From assembly GCA_905221605.1 (NCBI GenBank), contig CAJNDS010002330.1, positions 252,076-284,575 of the forward strand: 32,500 nucleotides of DNA. The letters run 5' to 3'. The stretch is from Symbiodinium natans (Eukaryota > Sar > Dinophyceae > Suessiales > Symbiodiniaceae). This document shows positions 17,713-26,579 of this stretch, piece by piece; within the stretch, counting starts at the first letter, position 1, and each line of letters opens with the position of its first letter. Below the pieces are notes generated by a model, which was given only the letters and a program-made list of their open reading frames with translations, searched no databases and was not told where the DNA came from. A program made the position numbers and the translations under genes.

Positions 17713-18138
17713 GTATGTTGAGGAACTACCGGCATGTCCGTGCATTCTTAGGCGATCTCTGGCAAGTTCGGTCGTAGTCATTATTCTGGGTCATTGTTGA
17801 AGATCATTTTACATTTCTATGGATACTAAAACCCAGCCAGGAATTTGAATGATCATTTTTAATACTATCCCAACTATGGCTCAGTATTGAAAGAACCATG
17901 AACATGAATCGTACTGTTCAAGAGGACTTGCCAACACAGCCAGCACCCAATGTGAGTTCTCAAAATAGTGGTCCCGTTTTGTAATGATTATATATACTAT
18001 TTTGGGATCTTTGGGGACGTGCCCATATGGCATATGTTGAACTGTTGGTCTAGTTGTGAAGAACTGTTGTTCGTAATCGTTTTCAGAAAGAGATTTAGAT
18101 TTAATTTGCGAATCTCGGCATCAAACAATGTTCTGCAG
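17713..18138. other. AT-richer unique spacer
   Basis: No telomeric repeats. A frame is open from 17968 onward, but its first part has AT-rich, non-coding-like composition and ends at a good acceptor (AACAATGTTCTGCAG), so it reads best as intron. Confidence 0.45.
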
Positions 18139-18327
18139 GTCTGCACATACGTATACTCTGGATTCATGCTGGACAGTCCCAAAACCCTGAGCTCGAAATC
18201 CTTACTCCCCCTCAATTCTCGAACCCGCAACCGCTGCCACTCCACGCCTCAGAGAAAGCAAAAGGATCAACGTCTTCGATGTCTATTGCATACGCTTAGG
18301 CCCATGCCTCAGCATTCCTTCCGCTAG
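18139..18327 (+). CDS. Candidate terminal exon, 62 codons
   Basis: From the acceptor at 18137-18138 the frame reads VCTYVYSGFMLDSPKTL, then basic RTRNRCHSTPQRKQKDQR, to TAG. Longest unique frame of this part. A 15-bp G run follows at 18399-18413. No homology recognised. Confidence 0.45.
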   Translation, partial: VCTYVYSGFMLDSPKTLSSKSLLPLNSRTRNRCHSTPQRKQKDQRLRCLLHTLRPMPQHSFR

Positions 18328-18551
18328 TCTCGGATTACATTGGAACCCAACTCCTTTTCGGCCGGTTCGTCACTCCAGATCAGGCTGGTGGGCTTCAAGG
18401 GGGGGGGGGGGGGATGCTGGAACCGTTGGGTGTTTGTGGTTTAGGGGTTTGGGGTTTCGAGTTTAGGATATAGGGTTTAGTGTGTAGGGACTAGGATGCA
18501 GAGCTTAGGGTGAAGAGTTTAGGGTTGAGACTTTACTTGGAGGTTCATGGT

Positions 18552-18650
18552 ACTTGTTAACCAATCATATCTGTACTTATGACCCATTTAAAAGCCCCTT
18601 AAGATGGTTATAAGTACAGTTATAAGCACAGATATCATTGGTTAATAAGT
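18552..18650. mobile_element. MITE-like inverted repeat with 29-bp arms
   Basis: Arms 18552-18580 and 18622-18650 match at 26 of 29 positions (left arm begins ACTTGTTAACCAATCATATC). An alternative inner pairing uses CTGTACTTAT with ATAAGTACAG. No target-site duplication is obvious. Its right end lies 8 bp from a proposed acceptor. Confidence 0.75.
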
Positions 18651-18658
18651 CCACGCAG

Positions 18659-18713
18659 TGGCAGGGCTCAGAAGATAAGCTTTTGCCGCCGGCATGCCCT
18701 TGCTGTTTAGAAG
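18659..18713 (+). CDS. Candidate exon
   Basis: Acceptor AAGTCCACGCAG, reading WQGSEDKLLPPACPCC and onward, donor TTAGAAG|GTGGCG, or TGA at 18728 if unspliced. Next to the MITE-like element. Confidence 0.4.
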
Positions 18714-18736
18714 GTGGCGGCAGACTTTGACTTAAG

Positions 18737-18880
18737 TTTAGGGTTTAGGGTTTAGGGTTTAGGGTTTAGGGTTTAGGGCTTAGGGTTTAGGGTTTAGGGT
18801 TTAGGGTTTAGGGTTTAGGGTTTAGGGTTAGGGTTTAGGGTTTAGGGTTTAGGGTTTAGGGTTTAGGGTTTAGGGTTTAG
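18737..18880. repeat. TTTAGGG tract
   Basis: About 20 heptamers, near-perfect, including one TTAGGG hexamer and one TTAGGGC variant. Confidence 0.95.
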
Positions 18881-18969
18881 TACCCCGGAGCCCTGAGCTC
18901 AAAAGCCCTAAGTTCCTAAACTTGAAAGACTAAGCCCCTAAACACAACCTTACGTGTTGCTATCCCCAG

Positions 18970-19005
18970 AGGCATAAAGCAGCAAGCGCTTTGGACTCTA
19001 CTAGG
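18970..19005 (+). CDS. Candidate small exon
   Basis: Acceptor GTTGCTATCCCCAG, RHKAASALDSTR, donor ACTAGG|GTGTTG. Twelve codons only. Confidence 0.35.
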
Positions 19006-19157
19006 GTGTTGAGTTTTTGGGTTTACTAAGCCACAACGTGTCACAAGCAGGCAAATCCTCAGCCCTAAGCCCTCGTGAAGCCCCAAGCCCTGAACAAAAC
19101 CCTGAACCCTAAACCCTAAACCCTAGACCCTAAGCCCAACAACCCTCAATCTCAAAC

Positions 19158-19310
19158 CCTAAACCTGTCTTTCTTATATATATTTAAACCCTATACACCT
19201 TCGTGGCTAAGGGTCATTTCTTCGTGGCTAAGGGTCATTTCTTCGTGGCTAAGGGTCATTTCCTTCGTGGCTAAGGGTCATTTCTTCCCCACCCCCCCTC
19301 CCCCGCCCCC

Positions 19311-19375
<65 letters not shown>

Positions 19376-19559
19376 ATGGTTCGTGGGTAGGATGGTCCAT
19401 GACTGAATGAGGTTGGAGGACAGGGCGAGCTGATGAAAAAATGTAAACTTTTTGTTTCTTAATATTTTGGGATTCTCTGGGTGGGTGGGTTTTTTTCGAG
19501 AGCCTAAACAGCGGCTCTACTGGAGATTGCTCGACCCGGAGCTGCTGAACCCTAAACCT
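19158..19559. repeat. Minisatellite module 1 with 56-bp poly-C
   Basis: Starts CCTAAACCTGTCTTTC, then four copies of TTCGTGGCTAAGGGTCATTT (19200-19283), a C-rich region with 56 consecutive C at 19312-19367, then TTCTTAAT, GGGATTCTCTGGG and GCTGAACCCTAAACC. The 96-codon minus ORF over the C run is a glycine artefact. Confidence 0.85.
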
Positions 19560-20218
19560 CTCTTTCATATATAATTAAATTTTAAGGAGTTACTGGGCAA
19601 GGTCATTCTTGTACTGGGCAAGGTCATTTTTTGACTGGGCAAGGTCATTTTTTACTGGGCAAGGTCATTTTTGTCCAAAAAACGACCGTGCCCAGTAAAA
19701 AAATGACCTTGCCCAGTAAAAATGTTACTGGGCAAGGTCATCTTTTTACTGGGCAAGGTCATCTTTTTACTGGGCAAGGTCATTTTTTTTTACTGGGCAA
19801 GGTTATTTTTTTACTGGGCAAGGTCATTACTGGGCAAGGTCATTTTTTTACTGGGCAAGGTCATTACTGGGCAAGGTCATTTTTTTTACTAGGCAAGGTC
19901 ATTTTTTACTGGGCAAGGTCTTTTTTTTTCTGGGCAAGGTCATTTTTTTACTAGGCCAGGTCATTTGTTTTACTGGGCAAGGTCATTTTTTTTACTGGGC
20001 AAGGTCATTTTTTTTACTGGGCAAGGTCATTACTGGGCAAGGTCATTTTTTTACTGGGCAAGGTCATTACTGGGCAAGGTCATTTTTTACTAGGCAAGGT
20101 CGTTCCATAAGTGAAATATTTTCTTAATGTTGTGGGATTCTTTGGGCGGGTGGGTATTTTCCTGGAGTAATTTCTTGACTAGTGAATGCTTGGACTTGAG
20201 ATGCTGAACCCTAAACCC
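19551..20218. repeat. Minisatellite module 2 (CTGGGCAAGGTCATTT array)
   Basis: Same start and end sequences as module 1, but the centre is about 20 copies of ACTGGGCAAGGTCATTTTTT with T runs of variable length. Two copies near 19684-19722 are inverted, so the array can form a hairpin. No genuine ORF. Confidence 0.88.
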
Positions 20219-20408
20219 TAAACCCTAAACCCTAAACCCTAAACCCTAAACCCTAAACCCTAAATCCTAACCCTAAACCCTAAACCCTAAACCCTAAACC
20301 CTAAACCCTAAACCCTAAACCCTAAACCCTAAACCCTAAACCCTAAACCCTAAACCCTAAACCCTAAACCCTAAACCTAAACCCCTAACCCCTAAACCCC
20401 AAACCCTA
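20204..20408. repeat. Long CCCTAAA tract before gene D
   Basis: About 28 heptamers, nearly perfect, ending 16 bp before the gene D start codon. Confidence 0.96.
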
Positions 20409-20424
20409 ATGTCCTAAAACAGGT

Positions 20425-20484
20425 ATGCAGCGTTCCTCGCGGGCAATCCTCTTCCTGGGTGCCCTGGGTGCCCTCTGCTGGCAG
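20425..20484 (+). CDS. Gene D exon 1, signal-peptide-like start
   Basis: ATG then QRSSRAILFLGALGALCWQ: a basic N-region and a hydrophobic core, typical of a secretory signal peptide (inference from composition). Ends at a possible GC donor GGCAG|GCCCGA before a TTTAGGG tract. In algae with complex plastids such a start can also head a plastid preprotein. Confidence 0.5.
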
Positions 20485-20573
20485 GCCCGATTAGGGTTTA
20501 GGGTTTAGGGTTTAGGGTTCCGGGTGGGTGATTTCCTCCCGAATTCTCTCCCTCAAACCCTTTGCCCGCCCAG

Positions 20574-20588
20574 GGTTTTGCGTTTCGG
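20574..20588 (+). CDS. Gene D micro-exon, 15 nt
   Basis: Very strong acceptor (CCCTTTGCCCGCCCAG), five codons GFAFR, then TTTCGG|GTTTAGG. Phase 0 at both ends. A Phe soon after the signal peptide would suit a pl+astid transit motif, but five residues prove nothing. Confidence 0.4.
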
Positions 20589-20706
20589 GTTTAGGGTTTA
20601 GGGTGTAGGGTTCAGGCTTCAGGCTTTAGGGTTCAGGGTGTAGGGTTTAGTGTTTAGGGTGTCTCATTGCGCGGGCGCGCTGGGTGCCAAAAGCACGGTC
20701 ACCCAG

Positions 20707-20782
20707 GGCTTGCGCTCCACCCTCGACTTGACCTTTGCGGGGTTGCAGGGTTCCGTTGACTCTTTTTTTGGGGGGCTCTGGG
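20707..20782 (+). CDS. Gene D exon 3
   Basis: Acceptor CACGGTCACCCAG, phase 0, 25 codons GLRSTLDLTFAGLQGSV and onward, ending CTCTGGG|GTTTAGG. Serine- and threonine-containing and amphipathic. Confidence 0.5.
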
Positions 20783-20829
20783 GTTTAGGGTTTAGGGTGT
20801 AGGGTTTAGGGTTTAGGGTTTGGGGTAAG

Positions 20830-20915
20830 AGGCGCTGGAAGCACGTCCAACCAAGCCCTACGCCCCAAAACCCCAACTCCTACGCAGCCCCAGGCCCCGT
20901 CGGAAGAATTGCTAG
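20830..20915 (+). CDS. Gene D exon 4 with stop
   Basis: Entered with two bases after GGGGTAAG. Reads ALEARPTKPYAPKPQLL, then a basic tail PRPRRKNC and TAG. With exons 1-3 this gives a complete 78-residue protein. Alternatively exon 3 may join directly to the exon at 21179, which is in the same phase. Confidence 0.45.
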
Positions 20916-21178
20916 TAGGCTTCCTTTCTGGTCCCTTTATAGTTCTACTGTAATAACCTCCAAAACCCTATTCCAATTATTAAAGGCCCTATATTCGGCT
21001 CTTTTGAAGACTTTTGTTCCTAGATTACTCTGGAACTCAGGCCAGAAACTCGAAATCCCTGAACCCGAAAACCCTAACACCCGCAGCGCCCTAAACCCGA
21101 CAGCCCTGTTAGCCCTAACCCTAAACCCTAAACCCTAAACCCTAAACCCCAAACCCTAAATGCCCTAGAAACCCCAAG

Positions 21179-21265
21179 TGAAGGTGGCTTTCCTGACGCC
21201 TTCGCAGTCGGGTACCAGCAGCCGCCGCGCCGTTCTCGCCGCCACAGCCTTGCGATGGGCGTGGG
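21179..21265 (+). CDS. Candidate exon with twin-arginine hydrophobic segment
   Basis: After AACCCCAAG, two bases then 28 codons: KVAFLTPSQSGTSSRRAV followed by LAATALRWAW. The RR plus hydrophobic stretch resembles a thylakoid-lumen (Tat-type) targeting segment. It is in phase with gene D exon 3, so signal peptide, S/T-rich linker and RR segment could belong to one plastid-lumen preprotein. A second frame (EGGFPDAFAVGYQQ) is also open. Confidence 0.42.
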
Positions 21266-21691
21266 GTGCAGGGTTTAGGGTTTAGGGTTTAGGGTTTGGG
21301 GTTTGGGGTTTAGGGTTTAGGGCCTTCAAGGGTGTTTTCAGGGTCTGGTTCTAAATCTTTAGGGTTTTAGGATTTAGGGCTTTGGGTCTAAACCCCAAAC
21401 CCCAAACCCTGAACGCTACTGACTTAGGGTTGGGGGGTTTAGGTGAGTAAATATGGTTTAGGGTTTGGGGTTTAGGGATTCTGTTGAATGTAGTGTATAG
21501 GGCGCTCTATTGGCTTTGGGGTTTAGGGTTCACATGGGCTAGGGTTGTTGAACGTTTTGACTTCAAGGGCTTCAAGAGAGGCTTAGCCTAAACCCTAAAC
21601 CCTAGACCCTAAACCCTAAACCCCAAGCCCCAAACCCCAAAACCTTTAGTTGTTGTGGCCTTTTAAGGCTTCGCCTTCGTTTTAGCCGCAG

Positions 21692-21742
21692 GCCTTTGCA
21701 CACCCTTCCCGAGCGCCTCATCGAAACAACCCCAAGCCCTGA
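21692..21742 (+). CDS. Candidate small exon
   Basis: Good acceptor (CGTTTTAGCCGCAG), AFAHPSRAPHRNNPKP, TGA. Low complexity towards the end. Confidence 0.3.
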   Translation, partial: AFAHPSRAPHRNNPKP

Positions 21743-21859
21743 ACCCTCAGCCCCAAACCCGTTTCGGGTTTAGGGTTTAAGGTGTGGACCCTAAACCCTA
21801 AGCTCCTTAAACCCTGAACCCTGAACCTTTGAAACCCTGAACCTTTGAACGCTAAACCC

Positions 21860-22348
21860 TAAACTCCCTCCGAACCCTCCGAACCCTCCGAACCCTCTGA
21901 ACCCTCTGAACCTTCTGAACCCTCTCAACCCTCGCAACCCTCTCAACCCTCTCAACCCTAAACTCCCCAAGCCCTGAAGACTGAACCCTGAACCTAAACC
22001 CTAAACCCTAAACCCTAAACCCTAAACCCTAAACCCTAAACCCTAAACCCTAAACCCTAAACCCTAAACCCTAAACCCTAAACCCTAAACCTAACCCTAA
22101 ACCCTAAACCCTAAACCCTAAACCCTAAACCCTAAACCCTAAACCCTAAACCCTAAACCCTAAACCCTAAACCCTAAACCCTAAACCCTAAACCCTAAAC
22201 CCTAACCCGAAACCCTAAACCCTAAACCCTAAACCCTAAACCCTAAACCCTAAACCCTAAACCCTAAACCCTAAACCCTAAACCCTAAACCCTAAACCCT
22301 AAACCCTAAACCCTAAACCCTAAACCCTAAACCCTAAACCCTAAACTT
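21860..22348. repeat. Telomeric tracts: CCCTCCGAA variants then long CCCTAAA
   Basis: At 21867-21950 a 9-bp variant (CCCTCCGAA, CCCTCTGAA) and CCCTCTCAA repeat; from about 21995 to 22348 there are some 50 near-perfect CCCTAAA units, the longest pure stretch in the window. Confidence 0.96.
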
Positions 22349-22392
22349 GCCCCTTTGAACCCTAAACTTGCCCTAAACCCTCGACCCCAAAG

Positions 22393-22441
22393 GCGGGCTC
22401 TGTTGGCTTGCTTGGCATTACGGGTGGCTTGGCATGCTCAG
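22393..22441 (+). CDS. Candidate exon, chain at 22393-24370
   Basis: Acceptor GACCCCAAAG, sixteen codons AGSVGLLGITGGLACS, consensus donor CTCAG|GTAGGG. A 10-nt (22536-22545, donor GGG|GTGAGT type) and a 21-nt (22800-22820, donor AAAG|GTGTTA) micro-exon could follow in phase. Confidence 0.43.
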
Positions 22442-22624
22442 GTAGGGTTCGAGGGTTTAAGGGTTCGGGGTTTAGGGTTTAGGGCAGTTTAGGGTTTAGG
22501 GTTTAGGGTTTAGGGTTTAGGGTTTAGGGTTTAAGGAGCTTCGGGGTGAGTGTTTGGGGATGTCTTTCCCCCATTCGCGGCCCCTTACGCTATACCCTGT
22601 CGGGTGACGGGGGTTACTGCACCC

Positions 22625-22765
22625 TAAACCCAAAAGCCAAAAGCCCAAAGCCTAAAGCCTAAAGCCTAAAGCCTAAAGCCAAAAGCCTAAAGCTAAAAGC
22701 CAAAAGCCTAAAGCTTAAAGCCTGAAGCTTAAAGCCTAAAGCGTAAAGCTTAAAGCCTAAACGTC
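22625..22765. repeat. TAAAGCC variant tract
   Basis: About 20 units of TAAAGCC/AAAAGCC/TTAAAGCC, one step from CCCTAAA (CCTAAAG). Third kind of locally spread variant. Confidence 0.9.
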
Positions 22766-22854
22766 TTGCCTGGATGTCCTTCCCGAAATGGTTGACCAGT
22801 CTAGGGTCCATGCCACAAAGGTGTTAGGAGAGCTCACTGATATTTTCTTATTAT

Positions 22855-22955
22855 TACTTTTCTTCTTCTTCTTCTTCTTCTTATTTCTCTTCTTCTTCTT
22901 CTTCTTATTATGATTATTACTCTTGTTATGATTATCATTCTTCTTCTTCTTCCCA
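22855..22955. repeat. CTT microsatellite
   Basis: TTCTTCTTC runs interrupted by TTATTATGATTA, followed by GGGGATTATG repeats to about 23005. No gene. Confidence 0.9.
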
Positions 22956-23029
22956 TTATTAAGGAGGATTATGGGGATTATGGGGGTTATGGGGATTATG
23001 GGGTTGTCTTTTCAGAGGGTGGGGGGTGA

Positions 23030-23554
23030 GGGGGGGTACAACCCTATAAAAGCCCCATAAACCCCAAAAGCCCTGCACCTCAAAATTTGAAACAAACCCT
23101 AAACCCTAAACCCTACAACCCTGAGAGCCGAAAGCCCTACAACCCTATAAACCCTACAACCCTACAACCCTATGAGCCTACATACACCCGATCACCCTTC
23201 AATCCTATGAGCCCTAAAGCCCTACATACACCCTAAACCCTAACCCTAATTCAACCCTAATCCCTACAACCCTACGAGCCCCAAAGCCCTGCAACCCTAC
23301 AACGCTAATCCCTACAACCCTGCAACCCTATAAGCCTTATGAACTCTATGAGCCCTAAAGCCCTACAAGCCTACATACACCCTAAACCCTTAACCCTAAA
23401 CCCTAAACCCTAAACCCTAAACCCTAAACCCTAGACCCTAGACCCTAGACCCTAGACCCTAGACCCTAGACCCTAAACCCTAAACCCGAAACCCTAAACC
23501 CTAAACCCTAAACCCTAAACCCTAAACCCTAAACCCTAAACCCTACAGCGCTAC
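23030..23554. repeat. Degenerate then pure CCCTAAA tracts
   Basis: Up to 23390 the unit wanders among CCCTACAA, CCCTATAA, GAGCCCTAAAG and CCCTACATACA. Then pure CCCTAAA, a block of seven CCCTAGA (23430-23472), and CCCTAAA again. Confidence 0.92.
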
Positions 23555-23565
23555 GAGCCGCAAAG

Positions 23566-23653
23566 CCCTGCAAGCCTACACTCCTGCGGATCCTCTGAGG
23601 TCCGCAAGCTGCCTCGGCAGCGGATTTCTTCGGGCTGCCGCAGCTCGTCAGGG
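23566..23653 (+). CDS. Candidate exon, chain at 22393-24370
   Basis: One base then 29 codons: PASLHSCGSSEVRKLPRQ and onward, ending TCAGGG|GTTTTAG in phase 0. A different acceptor gives another open frame (YTPADPLRSASCLG), so the choice rests on phase. Confidence 0.43.
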
Positions 23654-24172
23654 GTTTTAGGGTTTAGGGTTTAGGGTTTAGGGTTTAGGGTTTAGGGTTT
23701 AGGCTTAGGGTTTAGGGTTTTAAGCGGCCTAAAGAGGTTTTCGGGTTCTAGGGGTTGAGCTCTGTCGGGATTAGGGTTTAGGGTTTAGGTTTTACTGAGC
23801 CGGTGCTTTTCATTGCCTGCAATTGCACTCTTGAGTACCTCAATGCCTTGTTAGCACCTTCTGGAATCCGGACCCTGGGGTTATTAAGTATCTCTAATTT
23901 CTTAATTCAAAAAATATTCTTCTCATACTGCCAGACCGTAGGCTGCAGGGGGGGAAGGGAGCCAAGATCCGACCTTACAGCCCTTAAGGGCTTAGAGGGT
24001 TTAGGTTTAGGGTTTAGGGTTATTTAGGGTTTAGGGTTTAGGCTTTAGGGTTTAGGGTCTAGGGTTTCGGGCTTAGGGGTTGAGGCTTGGGGCTTTATGG
24101 GTTCCGTGGGTGAATTTTAGAGTTTAGGGGTTTTAGGGTTGCAGGTTCTGACTTGTAAAAGGTTCGAGGCCT

Positions 24173-24285
24173 ATGCCTAAACCCGAAGCCCTAAGCCCGA
24201 AGCCCTAGGCCCTAAGCCCTAAGCCCTAAGCCCTAAGCCCTAAGCCCTAAGCCCTAAACCCTAAACCCTAAACCCTAAACCCCTA
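24173..24285. repeat. CCCTAAG then CCCTAAA tract
   Basis: Eight consecutive CCCTAAG units (about 24205-24256) followed by CCCTAAA, immediately upstream of an exon-like island. Confidence 0.94.
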
Positions 24286-24301
24286 GACCCCTTCGGGCCA
24301 G

Positions 24302-24370
24302 CTGAGGCACATCCCGGGCCCCTTTGAAATGGATCCTAAGGAGGCCGTCGTCATAGGCCCGAGGACCACG
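24302..24370 (+). CDS. Candidate exon, chain at 22393-24370
   Basis: Acceptor CCCCTTCGGGCCAG, phase 0, LRHIPGPFEMDPKEAVVI and onward, donor ACCACG|GTGTTT. The frame continues open with hydrophobic residues to TAA near 24415. One of the most protein-like islands. Function unknown. Confidence 0.52.
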
Positions 24371-24415
24371 GTGTTTTGTGTGGTTTTGGGGGTTTCCGTA
24401 ACCTTAATTAACTAA

Positions 24416-24521
24416 ATTTGGGATGTTCCCCCGTATACTAGCAGTCCTTAGTAGGGATTCTAGTACCCCCTATTATAATCCCTACTAATGGACTGTTAGT
24501 ACAAGGGGGAACATGCTAAAT
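24416..24521. mobile_element. Hairpin element, family H, full copy
   Basis: Arms of about 45 bp: left begins TTTGGGATGTTCCCCC and includes TACTAGCAGTCC; right includes GGACTGTTAGTAC and ends GGGGGAACATGCTAAA. About 37 of 46 arm positions pair. The centre is CTAGTACCCCC. Confidence 0.8.
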
Positions 24522-24883
24522 CGCCAACCTCAAACCCGAACCTTGCTTCGTGAGGCCTGCGGTTTTTGGTGGGTTCTGTTGAGGTCTTGGAGAGCTATGT
24601 TCGGCTAGAGTGCAAGGTTTGGTGAGTAGCTGGGTTGCGGTTGAGCTACAATGTAGGTTGCTTGGTGCCAAGAGCAAGTATTGCTTTCTTGTGATGGGAA
24701 ACTCATATGTTAACCTCATTCAAGTTCCTGAACGGCAGCCCAGTTAGAAGCACTACCGCAGGTTGTGTAGGGCGTCGGAGGGGTTTTGATGTCGTGCTTA
24801 GGGTTCAGGACTGCAGCATTCCATGCGGCCTTGGGTAGTACGCCACACACGCGCACTCTCACCGTTGGACCAAGACCGATAAG

Positions 24884-25129
24884 TTGCAAGCTGCACCGCC
24901 GCAACATGTAAATGAGGTAAGAATCGGAGCCACCGGTACGTTCCATGATGTCATCTTGCCCGGCTGCGCAAGTGGGCTGCGATGCGTGCGTGTAGTTCGA
25001 AGCCACATTCACAGTCAGCTGCGGGTTCCTCGGCGTGGTGCTGCATCCCAAGAACCGAAGGTGTGCTCGTTTATGCCTAGCAAACAAGAGTACTGCAAGT
25101 ACCCAAAAATCCAACACCCAAAGCCCTAA
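24884..25129 (+). CDS. Candidate coding region, one or two exons
   Basis: Open for 81 codons with RNY-rich codons: AAPPQHVNEVRIGATG, then FHDVILPGCASGLRC. A consensus donor AATGAG|GTAAGA at about 24917 may interrupt it. The minus strand is open over 24716-25117, but much of that is a shadow frame. Confidence 0.38.
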   Translation: MQAAPPQHVNEVRIGATGTFHDVILPGCASGLRCVRVVRSHIHSQLRVPRRGAASQEPKVCSFMPSKQEYCKYPKIQHPKP

Positions 25130-25244
25130 ACCCTAAACCCTAAACCCACAACCCTAAAGCCTAAACCCTAAACCCTAAACCCTAAGCCCCTAAACCCTAA
25201 ACCCAAAGTACAGCCCTGCAAGAGGCGATGCTAAGGACCCCCAG

Positions 25245-25328
25245 GTCACGGCGGCAAAGGCCAAGGCGGGGATCCCCGGGAGGAGCCACGAAGCCCGCGA
25301 AAAGCGCAAAACACCCTGCTGGATTAGG
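25245..25328 (+). CDS. Candidate exon, lysine/alanine-rich
   Basis: Acceptor GGACCCCCAG, 28 codons VTAAKAKAGIPGRSHEA and onward with mostly G/C third positions, ending ATTAGG|GTTTAG. A second frame (AMLRTPRSRRQRPRR) is also open. Confidence 0.45.
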
Positions 25329-25474
25329 GTTTAGGGTTTAAGGTTTAGGGTGTAAGGTTTAGGCGTTAGGGTTTAGGGTTTAGGGTTTAGGGTTTGGGGG
25401 TTAGGGGGGAACCCGTGTTTTTTTTTTTGTTGTGGGTGCTTTTTTGCTGTGGGTGCTTTTTTCGGGGGCCGCCC

Positions 25475-25875
25475 CGGTGAGTGAGTGACCTGGCGCGTGT
25501 CGCCCCCGCACCCGCAGCAAAAAAAAAAACGCGCCCCCGCACCCGCAGCAAAAAAAAAAAACGCACCCCCCCCTCCCCCCCGCTTCCTCCCCACCCCCCC
25601 AGGTAGTGAGTGACCTGGCGCGTGTCGCCCCCGCACCCGCAGCAAAAAAAAAAGCAAAAAAAAAAAACGCGCCCCCGCACCCGCAGCAAAAAAAAAAAAA
25701 CGCGCCCCCCCCCCCCCCCCCTCCTCCCCACCCCCCAGGTGAGTGAGGACCTCGCGAGTCGCCCCCGCACCCGCAGCAAAAAAAAAACGCGCCCCCGCAC
25801 CCGCAGCAAAATAAAAAACGCGCCCCCGCACCCGCAGCAAAAAAAAAAACGCGCCCCCCCCCCCTTCCCCCAGGT
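25475..25875. repeat. GCACCCGCAGCA(A)n array with 130-bp higher-order units
   Basis: A unit of about 29 bp (CGCCCCCGCACCCGCAGC plus 9-13 A) is nested in three larger repeats starting with GGTGAGTGAG/GGTAGTGAGTGACC (25475, 25603, 25738), each separated by C-rich runs. Minus-strand ORFs here (FFFAAGAGA repeats) are artefacts. Confidence 0.9.
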
Positions 25876-25924
25876 CATTTGTTTTTGCAATTTCCTCCCC
25901 AACCCCGTCCCCAACGCCCCCCCC

Positions 25925-26570
25925 CTCCTTTAAACTGTGCAAGCGTTTTCAAAGCACTGAATCCTTCCCAAGGCCATCATGCGAGCATTGTGTTTGCTAA
26001 CGGTGGAGGGAGGGCTGCACCCCGCCCGACCCCCCCCCCCTCTTTAAAACCGTGCCAGCTAGCTTCTCAGCATATGAATCCTGTCCAAGCCTATCATGCC
26101 AGCATTGGGTTTGCAAATTGGGGGGGGCTGCGCCCCCCCCAACCCCCCCGCTTCTTAAAGCCATGCCAGCTTGCTTCAAAGCAAATGAATCCTTTCCGAA
26201 ACCATCATGAGAGCATTCCCCTCCGCTTGAAAGGGGCGGGGGGGGGGGGCTGCGCTTTTTAGCCGGGCAAGCTTGCTTCAATCATACGAATCCCTTCCAA
26301 ACCCATGATGATGCGAGCATTGTGTTGCAAATGGGGGGTGGGGGGGGGCTGCGCTTTTTAGCCGGGCAAGCTTGCTTCAATCATACGAATCCCTTCCAAA
26401 CCCATGATGATGCGAGCATTGTGTTGCAAATGGGGGGGGGCTGCGCCCCCCCCCAACCCCCCCGCTTTTTTTAGCCGGCAAGCCTGCTTCAAAGCTTACG
26501 AATCCCTTCCAAACCCATGATGCGCGCATTGTGTTTTCAAATGCGGCGGTCTGCGCAGCCCCCAACCCCC
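25925..26570. repeat. G/C-hairpin repeat family, second cluster
   Basis: Five units carrying GCGAGCATTGTGTTTGCAAA, a G run, CTGCGC and a C run, plus CCGGGCAAGCTTGCTTCAAT. Units at about 26258-26345 and 26358-26440 are nearly identical. Same family as 5868-6400. Confidence 0.87.
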
Positions 26571-26579
26571 TGAAAAAAG

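Noticed and set aside
19278-19568. 96-codon minus ORF with a long glycine run
   Set aside because: The centre is the 56-bp C run. Not credible as a protein.
19590-20105. Regularly spaced repeat that might suggest CRISPR
   Set aside because: The spacers are only T runs of variable length and the context is eukaryotic telomeric DNA. It is a minisatellite.
24716-25117. 133-codon minus ORF
   Set aside because: Overlaps a + reading with better codon pattern and a consensus donor; part of it reads through decayed telomeric DNA. Kept only as an alternative.
25373-25942. Minus-strand ORFs of 175-189 codons rich in FFF and AGAG
   Set aside because: Produced by the A-run plus CCCGCAGC array; the same low-complexity peptide appears in two frames.
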